DNA of 64,000 nucleotides from Proteiniphilum sp. X52 (lineage in GTDB: Bacteria > Bacteroidota > Bacteroidia > Bacteroidales > Dysgonomonadaceae): NCBI RefSeq assembly GCF_003712195.1, contig NZ_RDSD01000011.1, positions 1 to 64,000 of the forward strand, in the 5' to 3' direction. How positions within the stretch are numbered: position 1 is the stretch's first letter; every line of letters begins with the position of its first letter. Shown piece after piece: positions 16,251 through 25,452 of this stretch. A model generated the notes under the pieces. It was not told the DNA's origin. It saw nothing but the letters and a program-made list of their open reading frames with translations, and searched no databases. The translations under genes were made by a program, and so were the position numbers.

Positions 16251-17969
16251 CTACTCGCCGAAGACCGGTTTGTAATAACCCAAATCGTCAATACCCGACT
16301 TGGTAATGAAGTTGTAATTCTTCTCTACTTCTATACGACCGTAATGGATATATACTTCAGCACTGCGACGGAAAAGCTCCTGATCTTCATTGGCATCCTG
16401 CAAGAGAAGGTGTCCCATGATAACATGTCCGGCACTTTCCACAAGCCTGCGGGCATGAAAATCGAGGTAATCCTCATCTTTGGGTGAAGTAACCACTTCT
16501 GTCTGTTTCTCATACATTTCCGCCATATCCGCCAGCACACGCTTCAACGGCTCCAATTCAGGTGCGACCGGCATCGCGGCATATTCCTTGATCTGCTGCA
16601 GATAGGTGCCGGTGGTGACGTGGCGGATAGCAGCCACCACCTGTAACTGGGTAGTCCCTTCATAGATGTTGGTGATACGCGCGTCGCGATAAAGACGCTC
16701 ACATTTGTAATCTTTCATATATCCCGAACCGCCGTGGATCTGAATAGCATCATAAGCATTCTGATTAGCATACTCGCTGCTCATTCCTTTTCCAAGCGGA
16801 GTGAAAGCATCGGCCAGACGGGAGAAATGCTTCATCTCGTTCCGCTCTTCGGGAGTCAGTTTACGTTCGCGGCTGATATCTTCCAGCGTTTTGTACATAT
16901 CCACAAATCGGCAGGTTTCATACAGCAAAGCACGCGACGCGTCGGTTTTGGCACGCATATTGGCCAGCATTTCATACACCGGCGGGAACTCGATAATGGC
17001 TTTACCGAACTGACGACGCTCAATAGCATAGTTGTAAGCTTCGCGGGTAGCTGCTTCCGAAATACCTACCGACTGGGCCATAATTCCCAGGCGGGCACCG
17101 TTCATCAGCGACATCACATATTTGATCAGCCCCATCCGGCGTGATCCAACCAGCTCTGCCTTCGCATTCTTGAATACCAGTTCGCAGGTAGGTGCTCCCT
17201 TGATCCCCATCTTGTTTTCAATACGGCGCACATCCACACCGCCATTTTTCTTGTCGTAAACGAACATCGACAAGCCACGGGCATCTTTGGTGCCTTCTTC
17301 GGAACGAGCCAGCACCAGGTGAATATCAGCATCGCCATTGGTGATGAAACGTTTCACGCCGTTCAGATACCACTGATCCTCTTTCTCGTGATAGGTTGCT
17401 TTCAGCATGACCGCCTGCAGGTCCGATCCGGCATCGGGTTCAGTAAGGTCCATCGACATGGTCTCACCCTTGACAATGCGCGGCAAATATTTCTCTCTCT
17501 GCTTTTCATCGGCGAATTCATAGATGGTTTCACCGCAATCCTGCAGCATCCAGATGTTCTGGAAGCTGGCATCGGCACGGCTGACAATATCGGCGCTCAT
17601 CATATAGGGCACCATCGGAAAGTTGAGTCCGCCATATTTACGGGCAAGACCCATACCCATCAATTCCGCCTTGTTGAGTGCATCGAGGTTTTCCTGGGTG
17701 GGTGCGGCATAGGTAACCCGTCCGTCATTTACCGTCGGCCCGGTATGATCTACTTTTTCCGCATTCGGATCAATGATATCGCCGCAGATCTCTCCTACCA
17801 CTTCCAGCACTTTTTCATAGCTGTCCATTGCATCCTCAAAATCCATGGGAGCGTAGTCGTATGTCTCACGGTCCGCATAGCTTCTCTCTTTCAATTCCAC
17901 AATACGTTTCATCAGCGGGTGCTGAAGATAGTGACGGAATTGCGGTGTATCTGTATAAAAGTTTGCCAT
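16251..17969 (-). CDS. Acyl-CoA dehydrogenase
   Basis: FAD-dependent oxidation of an acyl-CoA, passing electrons to the electron transfer flavoprotein encoded upstream. 572 residues, longer than the 380-residue short-chain type because of a C-terminal extension after about 460. Landmarks: DLTEPDAGSD at 174-183 (substrate/FAD binding), RRQFGKAI near 318-325, QIHGGSGYMKD near 410-420 and the catalytic-base region NIYEGTTQLQ with Glu437. Together with etfB and etfA it forms an acyl-CoA oxidation module; substrate unknown. The S23 gene and two heptad arrays separate it from etfA, so co-transcription is likely but interrupted by unusual DNA. Confidence 0.93.
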   Translation of the reverse strand: MANFYTDTPQFRHYLQHPLMKRIVELKERSYADRETYDYAPMDFEDAMDSYEKVLEVVGEICGDIIDPNAEKVDHTGPTVNDGRVTYAAPTQENLDALNKAELMGMGLARKYGGLNFPMVPYMMSADIVSRADASFQNIWMLQDCGETIYEFADEKQREKYLPRIVKGETMSMDLTEPDAGSDLQAVMLKATYHEKEDQWYLNGVKRFITNGDADIHLVLARSEEGTKDARGLSMFVYDKKNGGVDVRRIENKMGIKGAPTCELVFKNAKAELVGSRRMGLIKYVMSLMNGARLGIMAQSVGISEAATREAYNYAIERRQFGKAIIEFPPVYEMLANMRAKTDASRALLYETCRFVDMYKTLEDISRERKLTPEERNEMKHFSRLADAFTPLGKGMSSEYANQNAYDAIQIHGGSGYMKDYKCERLYRDARITNIYEGTTQLQVVAAIRHVTTGTYLQQIKEYAAMPVAPELEPLKRVLADMAEMYEKQTEVVTSPKDEDYLDFHARRLVESAGHVIMGHLLLQDANEDQELFRRSAEVYIHYGRIEVEKNYNFITKSGIDDLGYYKPVFGE

Positions 17970-17994
17970 TTCTTTTTTATTTTTTGGGAAATTA

Positions 17995-18050
17995 GAACTG
18001 AGAACTGAGAACTGAGAACTGAGAACTGGGAACTGAGAACTGGGAAATTA
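17995..18050. repeat. Heptad array GAACTGA x8, left flank of the S23 gene
   Basis: Eight exact 7-base units (GAACTGA, with GAACTGG and GAAATTA variants). The last unit contains the stop codon of the four-helix-bundle gene. Read on the minus strand it is GTTCTCA, so it faces the right-hand array in inverted orientation. Confidence 0.95.
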
Positions 18051-18437
18051 GGAATTTGAAGGTTGAATATCCTTAGATATTTTGGCACAATAAGCCCTTA
18101 TAAGTTTATCCAACTCAATCCATTGAACTTGAAATAAATCGTAGTCATTCCGCGAAATATATTGTAAGTCTTTAGATAGAATAAGATAATTATAAATCTC
18201 TGCCAATGAACCTTGAGATATATTGAAGAACCTTAGCTTATCTTTCTTTCCAAATTTACGATAACCTTCCGCAATATTTGCAGTAATAGAGATCGCTGCT
18301 CTTCTCATTTGCGAGACAATACCAAATCTCTCCTCTTCTGGAAATCTTCTTGTTATTCGATAGATATCCAAAACAAATTGATGACCTTTCTGCCAAACAA
18401 TAAGCGATTGAAATGATAATACCTCCGCACTTTTCAT
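18048..18437 (-). CDS. Four helix bundle protein (S23/IVS family)
   Basis: 129-residue protein of the family first described as the 23S rRNA intervening-sequence protein, a pentameric four-helix bundle of unknown function common in Bacteroidota. Landmarks: SLIVWQKGHQFVLDIYRIT, FPEEERFGIVSQMRRAAISI, TANIAEGYRK near 54-63 and SLAEIYNYLI. I start at ATG 18437; the longer frame begins with TTG. The gene sits alone between the acyl-CoA dehydrogenase and etfA, and its two ends coincide with two heptad arrays, suggesting it moved in as a unit. Confidence 0.92.
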   Translation of the reverse strand: MKSAEVLSFQSLIVWQKGHQFVLDIYRITRRFPEEERFGIVSQMRRAAISITANIAEGYRKFGKKDKLRFFNISQGSLAEIYNYLILSKDLQYISRNDYDLFQVQWIELDKLIRAYCAKISKDIQPSNS

Positions 18438-18555
18438 TCTCAAATTCCAATTTCTAAATTCTAAATTCCAGGTTCCGGGTTCCAGGTTCTATATTCTATA
18501 TTCTATATTCTATATTCTAAGTTCTTAGTTCTAATTTCTAATTTCTAATTGATAA
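18436..18555. repeat. Heptad array (R/T)TTCTAA, right flank of the S23 gene
   Basis: About 16 consecutive 7-base units on the plus strand: ATTCCAA, TTTCTAA, ATTCTAA, ATTCCAG, GTTCCGG, GTTCCAG, GTTCTAT, ATTCTAT x3, ATTCTAA, GTTCTTA, GTTCTAA, TTTCTAA x2 and TTGATAA. It starts at the S23 start codon and stops just before the etfA stop codon. Confidence 0.95.
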
Positions 18556-18556
18556 A

Positions 18557-19582
18557 TCATTTCGAATTCTTCTTATAATACTTAATCATCTTCGGAATCA
18601 CATTTTCTATTTCGCCGGTGATCACATAATCGGCGATGGAGTTGATAGGCGCGTTGGGATCGTTGTTAATAGAAATGATGATGGAACTGTCCTGCATACC
18701 GGCGATGTGTTGTATCTGCCCCGATATACCACAGGCTATATAGACCTTGGGGCGGACAGTGATCCCTGTTTGTCCCACTTGGCGTTCATGTTCCGCGAAA
18801 CCGGCATCGACCGCCGCACGGGAGGCGCCCACTTCAGCTCCCAGCACGTCGGCGAGTTGATAGAGCAACTGGAAGTTCTCTTTCGATCCCACACCATATC
18901 CTCCGGAGACGATAATAGGCGAGTTCTTGATGTTCACCTTCGACTTTTCAATATGTCGGTCGATAATGCTAACCACAAAGTCTTCTTCTTTCACGTAGTC
19001 AGCCACATTGTGCTCCACCGTTTCACCTTTATAATAAGGATCAAAGATCTCTTTCTTCATCACCCCTTCACGTACAGTAGCCATCTGCGGGCGGCAATCG
19101 GGATTGATGATCCACGCCACGATATTACCACCAAAGGCGGGACGTATCTGGTAGAGCAGATTTTTGTAGTTCTTACCTGCTTTTCTATCCTCGTGGTCGC
19201 CTATTTCGAGTGAGGTACAATCCGCCGTAAGCCCACTGCCCAGAAGGGATGACAGGCGCGGTCCCAGGTCACGGCCGATAATTGTAGCACCCATCAGGCA
19301 TATCTGCGGTTGCTCTTTTCTGAAAAGTTCCGCCATGAGGGAAGTATGCGGAAGGGTAGTGTATGGCGAGAGGCGATCGTCTTTGAAAAGATGCAGCACA
19401 TCTACGCCATAGGGGAATACCTGTCCCTCGATCTTTTCGAGGGCGGCGACGGCACCGGCGGCAACAGCTTCGAGTTTACAACCCAACTGGCTGGCAAGCG
19501 AGCGTCCTTTGGTCAGCAGTTCCAGGCTCACGTCGGCCACTATCCCCTCCTCGATCTCCAAATATACAAATAAGTTGTTCAT
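18557..19582 (-). CDS. etfA: Electron transfer flavoprotein subunit alpha
   Basis: Alpha subunit of the FAD/AMP-containing ETF heterodimer that accepts electrons from acyl-CoA dehydrogenases. 341 residues from ATG 19582 (MNNLFVYLEIEEG); the longer frame starts inside etfB. The C-terminal FAD domain is clear: VSGGYGVGSKENFQLLYQLA, GASRAAVDAG, VGQTGITVRPKVYIACGISG and QHIAGMQDSSIIISINNDP. It lies 16 bases after etfB in the same direction. Confidence 0.95.
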   Translation of the reverse strand: MNNLFVYLEIEEGIVADVSLELLTKGRSLASQLGCKLEAVAAGAVAALEKIEGQVFPYGVDVLHLFKDDRLSPYTTLPHTSLMAELFRKEQPQICLMGATIIGRDLGPRLSSLLGSGLTADCTSLEIGDHEDRKAGKNYKNLLYQIRPAFGGNIVAWIINPDCRPQMATVREGVMKKEIFDPYYKGETVEHNVADYVKEEDFVVSIIDRHIEKSKVNIKNSPIIVSGGYGVGSKENFQLLYQLADVLGAEVGASRAAVDAGFAEHERQVGQTGITVRPKVYIACGISGQIQHIAGMQDSSIIISINNDPNAPINSIADYVITGEIENVIPKMIKYYKKNSK

Positions 19583-19598
19583 TTTGTTTCTTGTTGTG

Positions 19599-20471
19599 TT
19601 ATCCAATCGTGTGACTATCTATCAGTTCTTTTATCAGCTCTTCAATATCGGCGTCGTCGTCGCTAAGACGCCGGCTCTCTTTGGCCTGAAACACCACATT
19701 CTCTATCTTTTTCACTTTAGTGGGGGAACCGGAGAGCCCGCACTGCACCTTGTCAGCTTCCACATCGTCCACGCTCCATTCGGTTAGGTTCAGATAGGGA
19801 CGGCTGCTATAGATATCTATGTAGTCGATATTCTCAGCCTGACGCTCAGTTATGGTCTTGGCATGTTTATACTTTAACAACAGTTTCGCGTTACGGGGAC
19901 GGCATGCCCGGGCGGAACCGTTTACCGTAACGACTACGGGAAGGGGACATTCCACCACTTCCACCCCGTTTTCCAAACGGCGCTTAACAGTTATTGTTCC
20001 GTTTTCGATCTTTTCGATATTCTCGGCATAGGTGATTTGAGGAATTCCCAACTTTTCAGCCACCTGAGGCCCCACCTGCGCAGTATCCCCGTCAATAGCC
20101 TGACGCCCTGATACAATTATGTCGAACTTTCCGAGCTTACGGATCGCCATCGACAATGCGTATGAGGTGGCCAATGTATCGGCACCGGCGAACGCCCTGT
20201 CGGTTAACAACACTCCATCATCTGCTCCGCGGAATAATCCTTCACGTAAAATCTCCGCAGCACGTCCCGGCCCCATAGTCAGTACCGTGATCTTCGAACC
20301 GGGAAAGCGGTCCTTGATACCCAACGCCTGCTCCATCGCATTCAAATCCTCCGGATTAAAGATGGCGGGCAGTGCCGCCCTGTTTACAGTTCCGTCGGCT
20401 TTCATAGCATCTTTTCCCACATTCCGCGTATCGGGAACCTGCTTAGCCAACACAATAATGTTAAATGTCAT
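19599..20471 (-). CDS. etfB: Electron transfer flavoprotein subunit beta
   Basis: Beta subunit of ETF, 290 residues. Landmarks: VLAKQVPDT at the N-terminus, NPEDLNAMEQAL, the nucleotide-binding block TMGPGRAAEILREGLFRGAD, and GRQAIDGDTAQVGPQVAEKL. First gene of the operon etfB-etfA-(S23)-acyl-CoA dehydrogenase. A consensus promoter lies 53 bases upstream. Whether this ETF is bifurcating cannot be decided from what I can see. Confidence 0.95.
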   Translation of the reverse strand: MTFNIIVLAKQVPDTRNVGKDAMKADGTVNRAALPAIFNPEDLNAMEQALGIKDRFPGSKITVLTMGPGRAAEILREGLFRGADDGVLLTDRAFAGADTLATSYALSMAIRKLGKFDIIVSGRQAIDGDTAQVGPQVAEKLGIPQITYAENIEKIENGTITVKRRLENGVEVVECPLPVVVTVNGSARACRPRNAKLLLKYKHAKTITERQAENIDYIDIYSSRPYLNLTEWSVDDVEADKVQCGLSGSPTKVKKIENVVFQAKESRRLSDDDADIEELIKELIDSHTIG

Positions 20472-20523
20472 ACTCTTTAGATTAGCTTATCTCTTATAGA
20501 TGTTTTAAATATTTTGGAAGCCA

Positions 20524-20556
20524 CAAATATAGTGAAAAGCCGAGAGATAAGCCAAA
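20524..20556 (-). promoter_or_regulatory. Promoter of the etfBA operon (TTTG-N21-TATATTTG)
   Basis: On the minus strand TTTG (20553-20556) and TATATTTG (20524-20531) are 21 bases apart, an exact consensus pair, 53 bases before the etfB start. Confidence 0.8.
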
Positions 20557-21048
20557 CTTGTTGGAGGTTTTCCGAGGCGCGTCTTATATTTTTTTAATAT
20601 GCCAAAAATTCGCCTTGCCTGCCGCGTCATTACCAATTTCCTGAAAAATGAAATCAGCCATTAAACCAAACCGGCAGAAAGCTATCTTATATGAGTGGTC
20701 TGTATTCCGCTTTCACCGGCGTTTCAATTAATCAACTGATTTAGAAACTGTTTTGAATTTTACGAGTAATTATTTCACGCTTATTTTCCACTCTATCATA
20801 TTCTTTTTTGCCCTTTTTCGCGCCTTTGAACTTTCATTTCATTTAAGTGGCCCGCCACATTTCAATCAATGAAAATCCAAATCCATCAAAAAATGGCTAA
20901 AAACAATGGATGAAAAAATTCAAAACAGCTTCTAAGTTCCTACATCAACTCCCATTATACATCATTTGACAAAACAGATAAACAGTTCAAGTAAACCTGA
21001 CTTTGCTCAATTAGCTTAACGAAAATATTTATTTTATCGGAAATATGA
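20557..21048. other. Intergenic region without a gene
   Basis: About 490 AT-rich bases between divergent genes. No ORF of interest, no tRNA and no strong terminator. There is a weak A-rich imperfect inverted repeat (TCCATC / GGATGA) around 20881-20914. Confidence 0.6.
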
Positions 21049-21056
21049 TAACTTTG
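21049..21056 (+). promoter_or_regulatory. -7 element before the DUF6340-type gene
   Basis: TAACTTTG lies 18 bases upstream of the start codon at 21074, in AT-rich DNA. The 5' leader would be about 10 bases. Confidence 0.65.
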
Positions 21057-21073
21057 TAGTAAATTTTAATCGT

Positions 21074-22123
21074 ATGCAAAAAACAACATCCTCTCTGATA
21101 ATTTTTCTCCTGGCTCTGTTAATGAGCAGTTGTGCGGGAATTAAATACCTGACAGTGGAAACGCGTGAACCGGCACAGGTCAATCTTCCTTCAAATGTGC
21201 TTTCAATAGCGATTGTCAATAATGTGGTACAACAACCCGATGAAGTGGGACACGACAGCATCCCGATAGGACATACCCAAGCGAAAAGGAGTAAAGTTTC
21301 ATCCGACAGTGTCGCTGTCTTTTATACTGAAGCACTGGCACAATTTCTGGATGAGGAGGATTATTTTCAACGGGTGATGTATTACAATCAACCGTTAAGG
21401 AGCGACCATGATTTCTTCCAGGAGAAGCCAGTAGATCCCGAAACGATGCACAGGATCAGGAGGGAAACAGGCGCGGACGCAATTATCTCTCTCGACAAGC
21501 TGATCGTTGAGACTAAAAAGAGGGACCATTTCAGACAACAGGGATATACGTACGCGGACATGACAGGAAAAATACATTCTGTCCTCCGGGTATATATGCC
21601 TACCATGGAGGGAAAAATACCCGCCGCGCAATACACCGACAGCATCCGTTGGGAAGGGTTTGACATACAGGACGGAAGGGCGTATGCCGATATTATGCTC
21701 CCTTCCCGTAAAGAGGCCATAAAAATATTGGCAGTGCATGCTGCGGAAAAGATGACCTATGTATTTGCCCCACATTGGGAGATGCAGGATCGATGGTATT
21801 ATACCTTACCCAACTCACTGATGCGGGAAGGTGAAGCCTATGCCAAAGGATCGCAATGGAGTAATGCTATTGAGAAATGGGAGGCGTTTTACAACAACAG
21901 TTCTAAAAAAACCGACAAGGCTAAAGCAGCCGGCAACATAGCACTGGCCTACGAAATGATCGACGATATGGACCGGGCACTGGAATGGGCCACCCTCTCC
22001 AATAACCTGTTCATTGAATCCACAGCACCCAACTCGCTGGAGAGAAGAAGATCTCTGCTCTACAAAATTGAAATTGAAAGGAGAAACAAAAACTCCCACA
22101 AATTGAACATGGATGATCTTTAA
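21074..22123 (+). CDS. DUF6340-type lipoprotein
   Basis: 349-residue lipoprotein: signal peptide with lipobox MSSC (Cys at about residue 20) and no further membrane segment. Residues about 25-250 form a mixed alpha/beta region that resembles DUF6340 proteins of Bacteroidales (NVLSIAIVNN, AVFYTEALAQFLDEEDYF, GADAIISLDKL). Residues 255-345 contain helical TPR-like pairs (WSNAIEKWEAFYNNSSKKTDK, KAAGNIALAYEMIDDMDRAL). Function unknown. It has its own promoter and is followed by the rho leader. The family assignment is from memory of conserved blocks. Confidence 0.8.
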   Translation: MQKTTSSLIIFLLALLMSSCAGIKYLTVETREPAQVNLPSNVLSIAIVNNVVQQPDEVGHDSIPIGHTQAKRSKVSSDSVAVFYTEALAQFLDEEDYFQRVMYYNQPLRSDHDFFQEKPVDPETMHRIRRETGADAIISLDKLIVETKKRDHFRQQGYTYADMTGKIHSVLRVYMPTMEGKIPAAQYTDSIRWEGFDIQDGRAYADIMLPSRKEAIKILAVHAAEKMTYVFAPHWEMQDRWYYTLPNSLMREGEAYAKGSQWSNAIEKWEAFYNNSSKKTDKAKAAGNIALAYEMIDDMDRALEWATLSNNLFIESTAPNSLERRRSLLYKIEIERRNKNSHKLNMDDL

Positions 22124-22238
22124 CAGGAATATAGCAAGCAAACACCTGAAAAAAGCGGTTTAATTCCCTTTTTTCGGGTTTATTTCATCTGAATCTAAAA
22201 AAACTGCGAACTTAGTTTACGGTTTCCAAAAAAAAGAC

Positions 22239-22246
22239 TATCTTTG
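22239..22246 (+). promoter_or_regulatory. -7 element of rho
   Basis: TATCTTTG lies 272 bases upstream of the rho start; no ideal -33 element is visible. It implies an untranslated leader of about 265 bases. Confidence 0.65.
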
Positions 22247-22252
22247 TCCTCG

Positions 22253-22518
22253 AATCTTATAACAGCATTTTTACTCATAACTGCTGTTCAATAACATTAG
22301 ACTTTTTCTTATTAGACTTTTTCTGTGCTCGACATAGTCAAGTAAACTTAGTCATTTTCAGTTTTTATTGTACTATTTCAAATGCTTTCGACTATTTCAG
22401 CGTTTGGCAAAGCAACCAAATTTGCTCCGCTCCCACTTAGTGGAAAAAGCACTCACAACAGCATATATTATCAACAACAATATTTATTCAAAAACCATAA
22501 CGAATTTCATACACCTAC
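22253..22518 (+). promoter_or_regulatory. Long structured 5' leader of rho
   Basis: Between the -7 element and ATG 22519. It holds a 7-base perfect stem AACAGCA (22261-22267) / TGCTGTT (22282-22288) and a direct repeat of ATTAGACTTTTTCT at 22296 and 22311 with a 15-base period. rho is autoregulated by attenuation in E. coli; the leader here may serve the same purpose, which is an inference. A 70-codon ORF at 22382 crossing into rho in another frame is not convincing. Confidence 0.45.
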
Positions 22519-24480
22519 ATGGCTTATAACATTATTGAGCTTAATGAAAAGCTCACCACAGAATTACGGGTTCTTGCCAAAGAGATGGGCATAAGACGCC
22601 CCGATGCATACAAGAAAGAAGAACTCATTTATAAAATTCTTGATGAACAGGCAATTGCCGAAACAAAGAAACTGAGTGTAGACGGTGGAAACCCACAGGC
22701 TCACACAGCGAGGAGAGGTTCCGACAATAAAACAAATAACCAGAGAAATAAAACTGTCAACAGGAAAGAGGAACCCAAAGAAAAGGAGGCTGAGAAAAAA
22801 ATAGAAGACAAGACGAAACCTCAAAGTCAATCACAGCCCGCGCAGGGTGCGGAGAAGCCCAAATTAGCGCGGAAAGAGTCCGCTGCTAGCGAAGAAAAGG
22901 GGCCGGCGACCCAAAATAGTATACCAAGCGCTCAGCCAGAAACTAAACCGGCAACCAACCCAACAGTTCCGGAAAAGAGTGTGGAGACTTCCGAAACAAA
23001 AGCCGACACCCCAGAGAAAAAAACCGAGGAAGCGACAACTCCAAAGGCACCCGGAAAACCCCTCCAATTGGTCTTCCGTTCTTCCAAGCGCCGGAATGAG
23101 GAAAAGAGTACGCCTGCCCCCGTCACCTTACCCCCGGTAGTGGCCGAAGAGGCGCCCGAAGAAAAAACGGACATGCCCGTGAAAGAGCCTCCCATCTCCG
23201 GCGGCAAACTTTCCATGATGGATCTTATATCACCTTCGCCACTGCAACCCAAACAGCCGGCCGCCCAGCAGGGCAAACAGTCGCAGACACAACAGGTTCA
23301 GGCGCAACCCCAGGTTCAGGCGCAAGGCCCGCAAGCCAAAGAAAAAGATCCTGGTTACGATTTCGACGGCATACTGAATGCCTCCGGTGTACTGGAGATC
23401 ATGCCGGACGGTTATGGATTCCTGCGCTCTTCCGACTATAATTATATGTCGTCGCCCGACGATATTTATGTGTCTCAGTCGCAGATCCGTCTCTTTGGAC
23501 TGAAAACAGGCGATGTGGTGGAGGGTCCTATCCGTCCTCCGAAAGAGGGAGAAAAATTCTTCCCGCTGGTAAAGGTGGACAATATCAACGGACGCAATCC
23601 GGATGATGTACGCGACCGTGTGCCTTTCGATCATCTGAAGCCGCTCTTCCCCAACGAAAAGTTCAACCTGACCAAAGGTCATAACGATAATCTTTCCTGT
23701 CGGGTGGTCGACATGTTCTCCCCTATCGGAAAAGGACAGCGCGGTCTGATCGTAGCGCAACCCAAGACCGGAAAAACAATGCTTTTGAAGGATATTGCCA
23801 ACGCCATTGCCGACAACCATCCGGAAGTGTATATGATCATATTGCTGATCGACGAACGGCCAGAAGAGGTGACCGACATGGAACGGAGCGTAAATGCGGA
23901 AGTGATCGCTTCTACCTTCGATGAACCGGCAGACCGTCATGTAAAGATCGCCGAGATCGTGTTGAACAAAGCACGCCGTCTGGTGGAATGCGGACACGAC
24001 GTGGTGATACTGCTCGACTCCATTACCCGTCTGGCACGTGCTTATAACACCGTACAGCCGGCTTCGGGAAAAGTACTCTCAGGAGGTGTGGACGCCAATG
24101 CATTGCATAAACCGAAACGTTTCTTCGGTGCCGCCCGTAATATCGAACACGGCGGTTCGCTCACCATTATCGCCACAGCACTTACCGAAACCGGCTCCAA
24201 GATGGACGACGTGATCTTCGAAGAGTTCAAGGGTACCGGTAACATGGAGTTGCAGCTCGACCGGAAACTCTCCAACAAACGGGTATTCCCCTCTGTGGAT
24301 ATCATTGCGTCGAGCACACGTCGTGATGATCTGCTCCTGTCTCAGGAAACACTTAGCCGGATGTGGGTACTCCGCAACTTCCTGTCGGATATGAACTCGG
24401 TGGAAGCGATGGAATTCCTGCTGACCCGTCTGAGACGTACTTCAAGCAATGAAGAATTCCTTATTTCAATGAATGATTGA
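22519..24480 (+). CDS. rho: Transcription termination factor Rho
   Basis: Hexameric RNA helicase that ends transcription. 653 residues against 419 in E. coli. Residues 1-48 form the Rho N-terminal helical domain ([20 protein letters not shown]). Residues 50-278 are a low-complexity insertion rich in Lys, Glu, Pro, Gln and Ser, as in other Bacteroidota Rho proteins. The cold-shock RNA-binding domain follows (about 282-360, [15 protein letters not shown]). The ATPase core has Walker A AQPKTGKT at 413-420, Walker [17 protein letters not shown] and the Q/R loop region [14 protein letters not shown]. Start ATG 22519. A terminator follows at 24531. Confidence 0.98.
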   Translation: MAYNIIELNEKLTTELRVLAKEMGIRRPDAYKKEELIYKILDEQAIAETKKLSVDGGNPQAHTARRGSDNKTNNQRNKTVNRKEEPKEKEAEKKIEDKTKPQSQSQPAQGAEKPKLARKESAASEEKGPATQNSIPSAQPETKPATNPTVPEKSVETSETKADTPEKKTEEATTPKAPGKPLQLVFRSSKRRNEEKSTPAPVTLPPVVAEEAPEEKTDMPVKEPPISGGKLSMMDLISPSPLQPKQPAAQQGKQSQTQQVQAQPQVQAQGPQAKEKDPGYDFDGILNASGVLEIMPDGYGFLRSSDYNYMSSPDDIYVSQSQIRLFGLKTGDVVEGPIRPPKEGEKFFPLVKVDNINGRNPDDVRDRVPFDHLKPLFPNEKFNLTKGHNDNLSCRVVDMFSPIGKGQRGLIVAQPKTGKTMLLKDIANAIADNHPEVYMIILLIDERPEEVTDMERSVNAEVIASTFDEPADRHVKIAEIVLNKARRLVECGHDVVILLDSITRLARAYNTVQPASGKVLSGGVDANALHKPKRFFGAARNIEHGGSLTIIATALTETGSKMDDVIFEEFKGTGNMELQLDRKLSNKRVFPSVDIIASSTRRDDLLLSQETLSRMWVLRNFLSDMNSVEAMEFLLTRLRRTSSNEEFLISMND

Positions 24481-24530
24481 TTGTTAAGAAAGCGACTCCT
24501 CACGAAAGGGGAAGTGCATACTAAAATAAA

Positions 24531-24562
24531 CGCAGCGGACTTCGCGGTTCGCTGCGTTTTTT
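24531..24562 (+). terminator. Intrinsic terminator after rho
   Basis: Stem CGCAGCG / CGCTGCG with a 12-base loop and a run of six T. The reverse strand has a weaker T-rich tail, so it may also serve truA from the other side. The remaining bases to 24672 show nothing else. Confidence 0.9.
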
Positions 24563-24672
24563 GTGGGCGGGCGACCTGAACTCAATATGCAACTGGCAAT
24601 CACCAGGTGCGCCACCGGGCGTTTTACCCGGCATGACTTTTTCTGGTATGCGTTAAAAAAGTATATAGTGGA

Positions 24673-25422
24673 TCACAACCAGATATCATCGGGATAGATC
24701 ACTTTTTCCAGGAAAAGGGCGTGTCCCGGTGCAGAGTCTCCTGCCACATTGCGATTTCCGGCTTCAATAATGCGTCGCAACCCCTGCTCATCAAGCTGTC
24801 CCCTACCCGCTTGCAACAGTGTTCCCACAATAGCGCGTACCATATTCCTAAGAAAACGATCGGCCCGAATGGTAAACTGGTACAACTCTTCTTTTTTTTC
24901 CCACCGGGCATATTCAATCCGGCAGTTGTTGGTCTTCACATCTGTATGCAGTTTACTGAAACTGGTGAAGTCTTTATACTCCTTCAATACTTCGCAGAGG
25001 GTGTTCATCACTTCGAGGTCAGGCTGAAAAAACAACCGGTAAGTATATTCATGGAGAAACGGATCTTTCACCGTCGTCACATAGTATTTATAAGTGCGTG
25101 AGACAGCACTGAAACGGGCATGCGCGTCGGGGCGCACCTGTCGTATAGCGGAAAGGGAAATATCTTTCGGAAGGAAATTATTGAGTCTGTATACCAGATC
25201 ATCCGGAGAAAAAATATCTCCCTGCCAATCGAAATGGGCCACCATTTCACGGGCATGCACACCGGCATCGGTCCTACCGGCACCTACCACCATCACTTCT
25301 TTCCTTAAAATAACAGAGAGTGCATCCTGAAGCGTCTGCTGCACACTCATTCCGTTAGGTTGGATTTGCCAACCCACATAATTTTTTCCGTTATAGGAAA
25401 GTGTGATAAAAAAACGGGGCAT
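24673..25422 (-). CDS. truA: tRNA pseudouridine(38-40) synthase TruA
   Basis: Forms pseudouridine at positions 38-40 of the tRNA anticodon arm. 249 residues, normal length. The catalytic Asp52 is in GAGRTDAGVHA; other family blocks are SYNGKNYVGWQIQPNG near 9-24, AHARFSAVSRTYKYYV and RADRFLRNMVRAIVGTLL. Last gene of a minus-strand series after the lipoprotein gene (30-base gap). Confidence 0.97.
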   Translation of the reverse strand: MPRFFITLSYNGKNYVGWQIQPNGMSVQQTLQDALSVILRKEVMVVGAGRTDAGVHAREMVAHFDWQGDIFSPDDLVYRLNNFLPKDISLSAIRQVRPDAHARFSAVSRTYKYYVTTVKDPFLHEYTYRLFFQPDLEVMNTLCEVLKEYKDFTSFSKLHTDVKTNNCRIEYARWEKKEELYQFTIRADRFLRNMVRAIVGTLLQAGRGQLDEQGLRRIIEAGNRNVAGDSAPGHALFLEKVIYPDDIWL

Positions 25423-25452
25423 CCGAAGTTTATAGATTAAGAAGCAATTAAT

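Noticed and set aside
17319-18008. 229-codon ORF antisense to acyl-CoA dehydrogenase
   Set aside because: Shadow frame of a highly conserved gene, no motif.
22382-22594. 70-codon ORF in the rho leader as a leader peptide
   Set aside because: It overlaps the rho start in another frame, has no special composition and no start signal; considered but not supported.
23230-23997. 255-codon ORF antisense to rho
   Set aside because: It mirrors the codon bias of rho; rich in His, Arg and Phe without any family motif.
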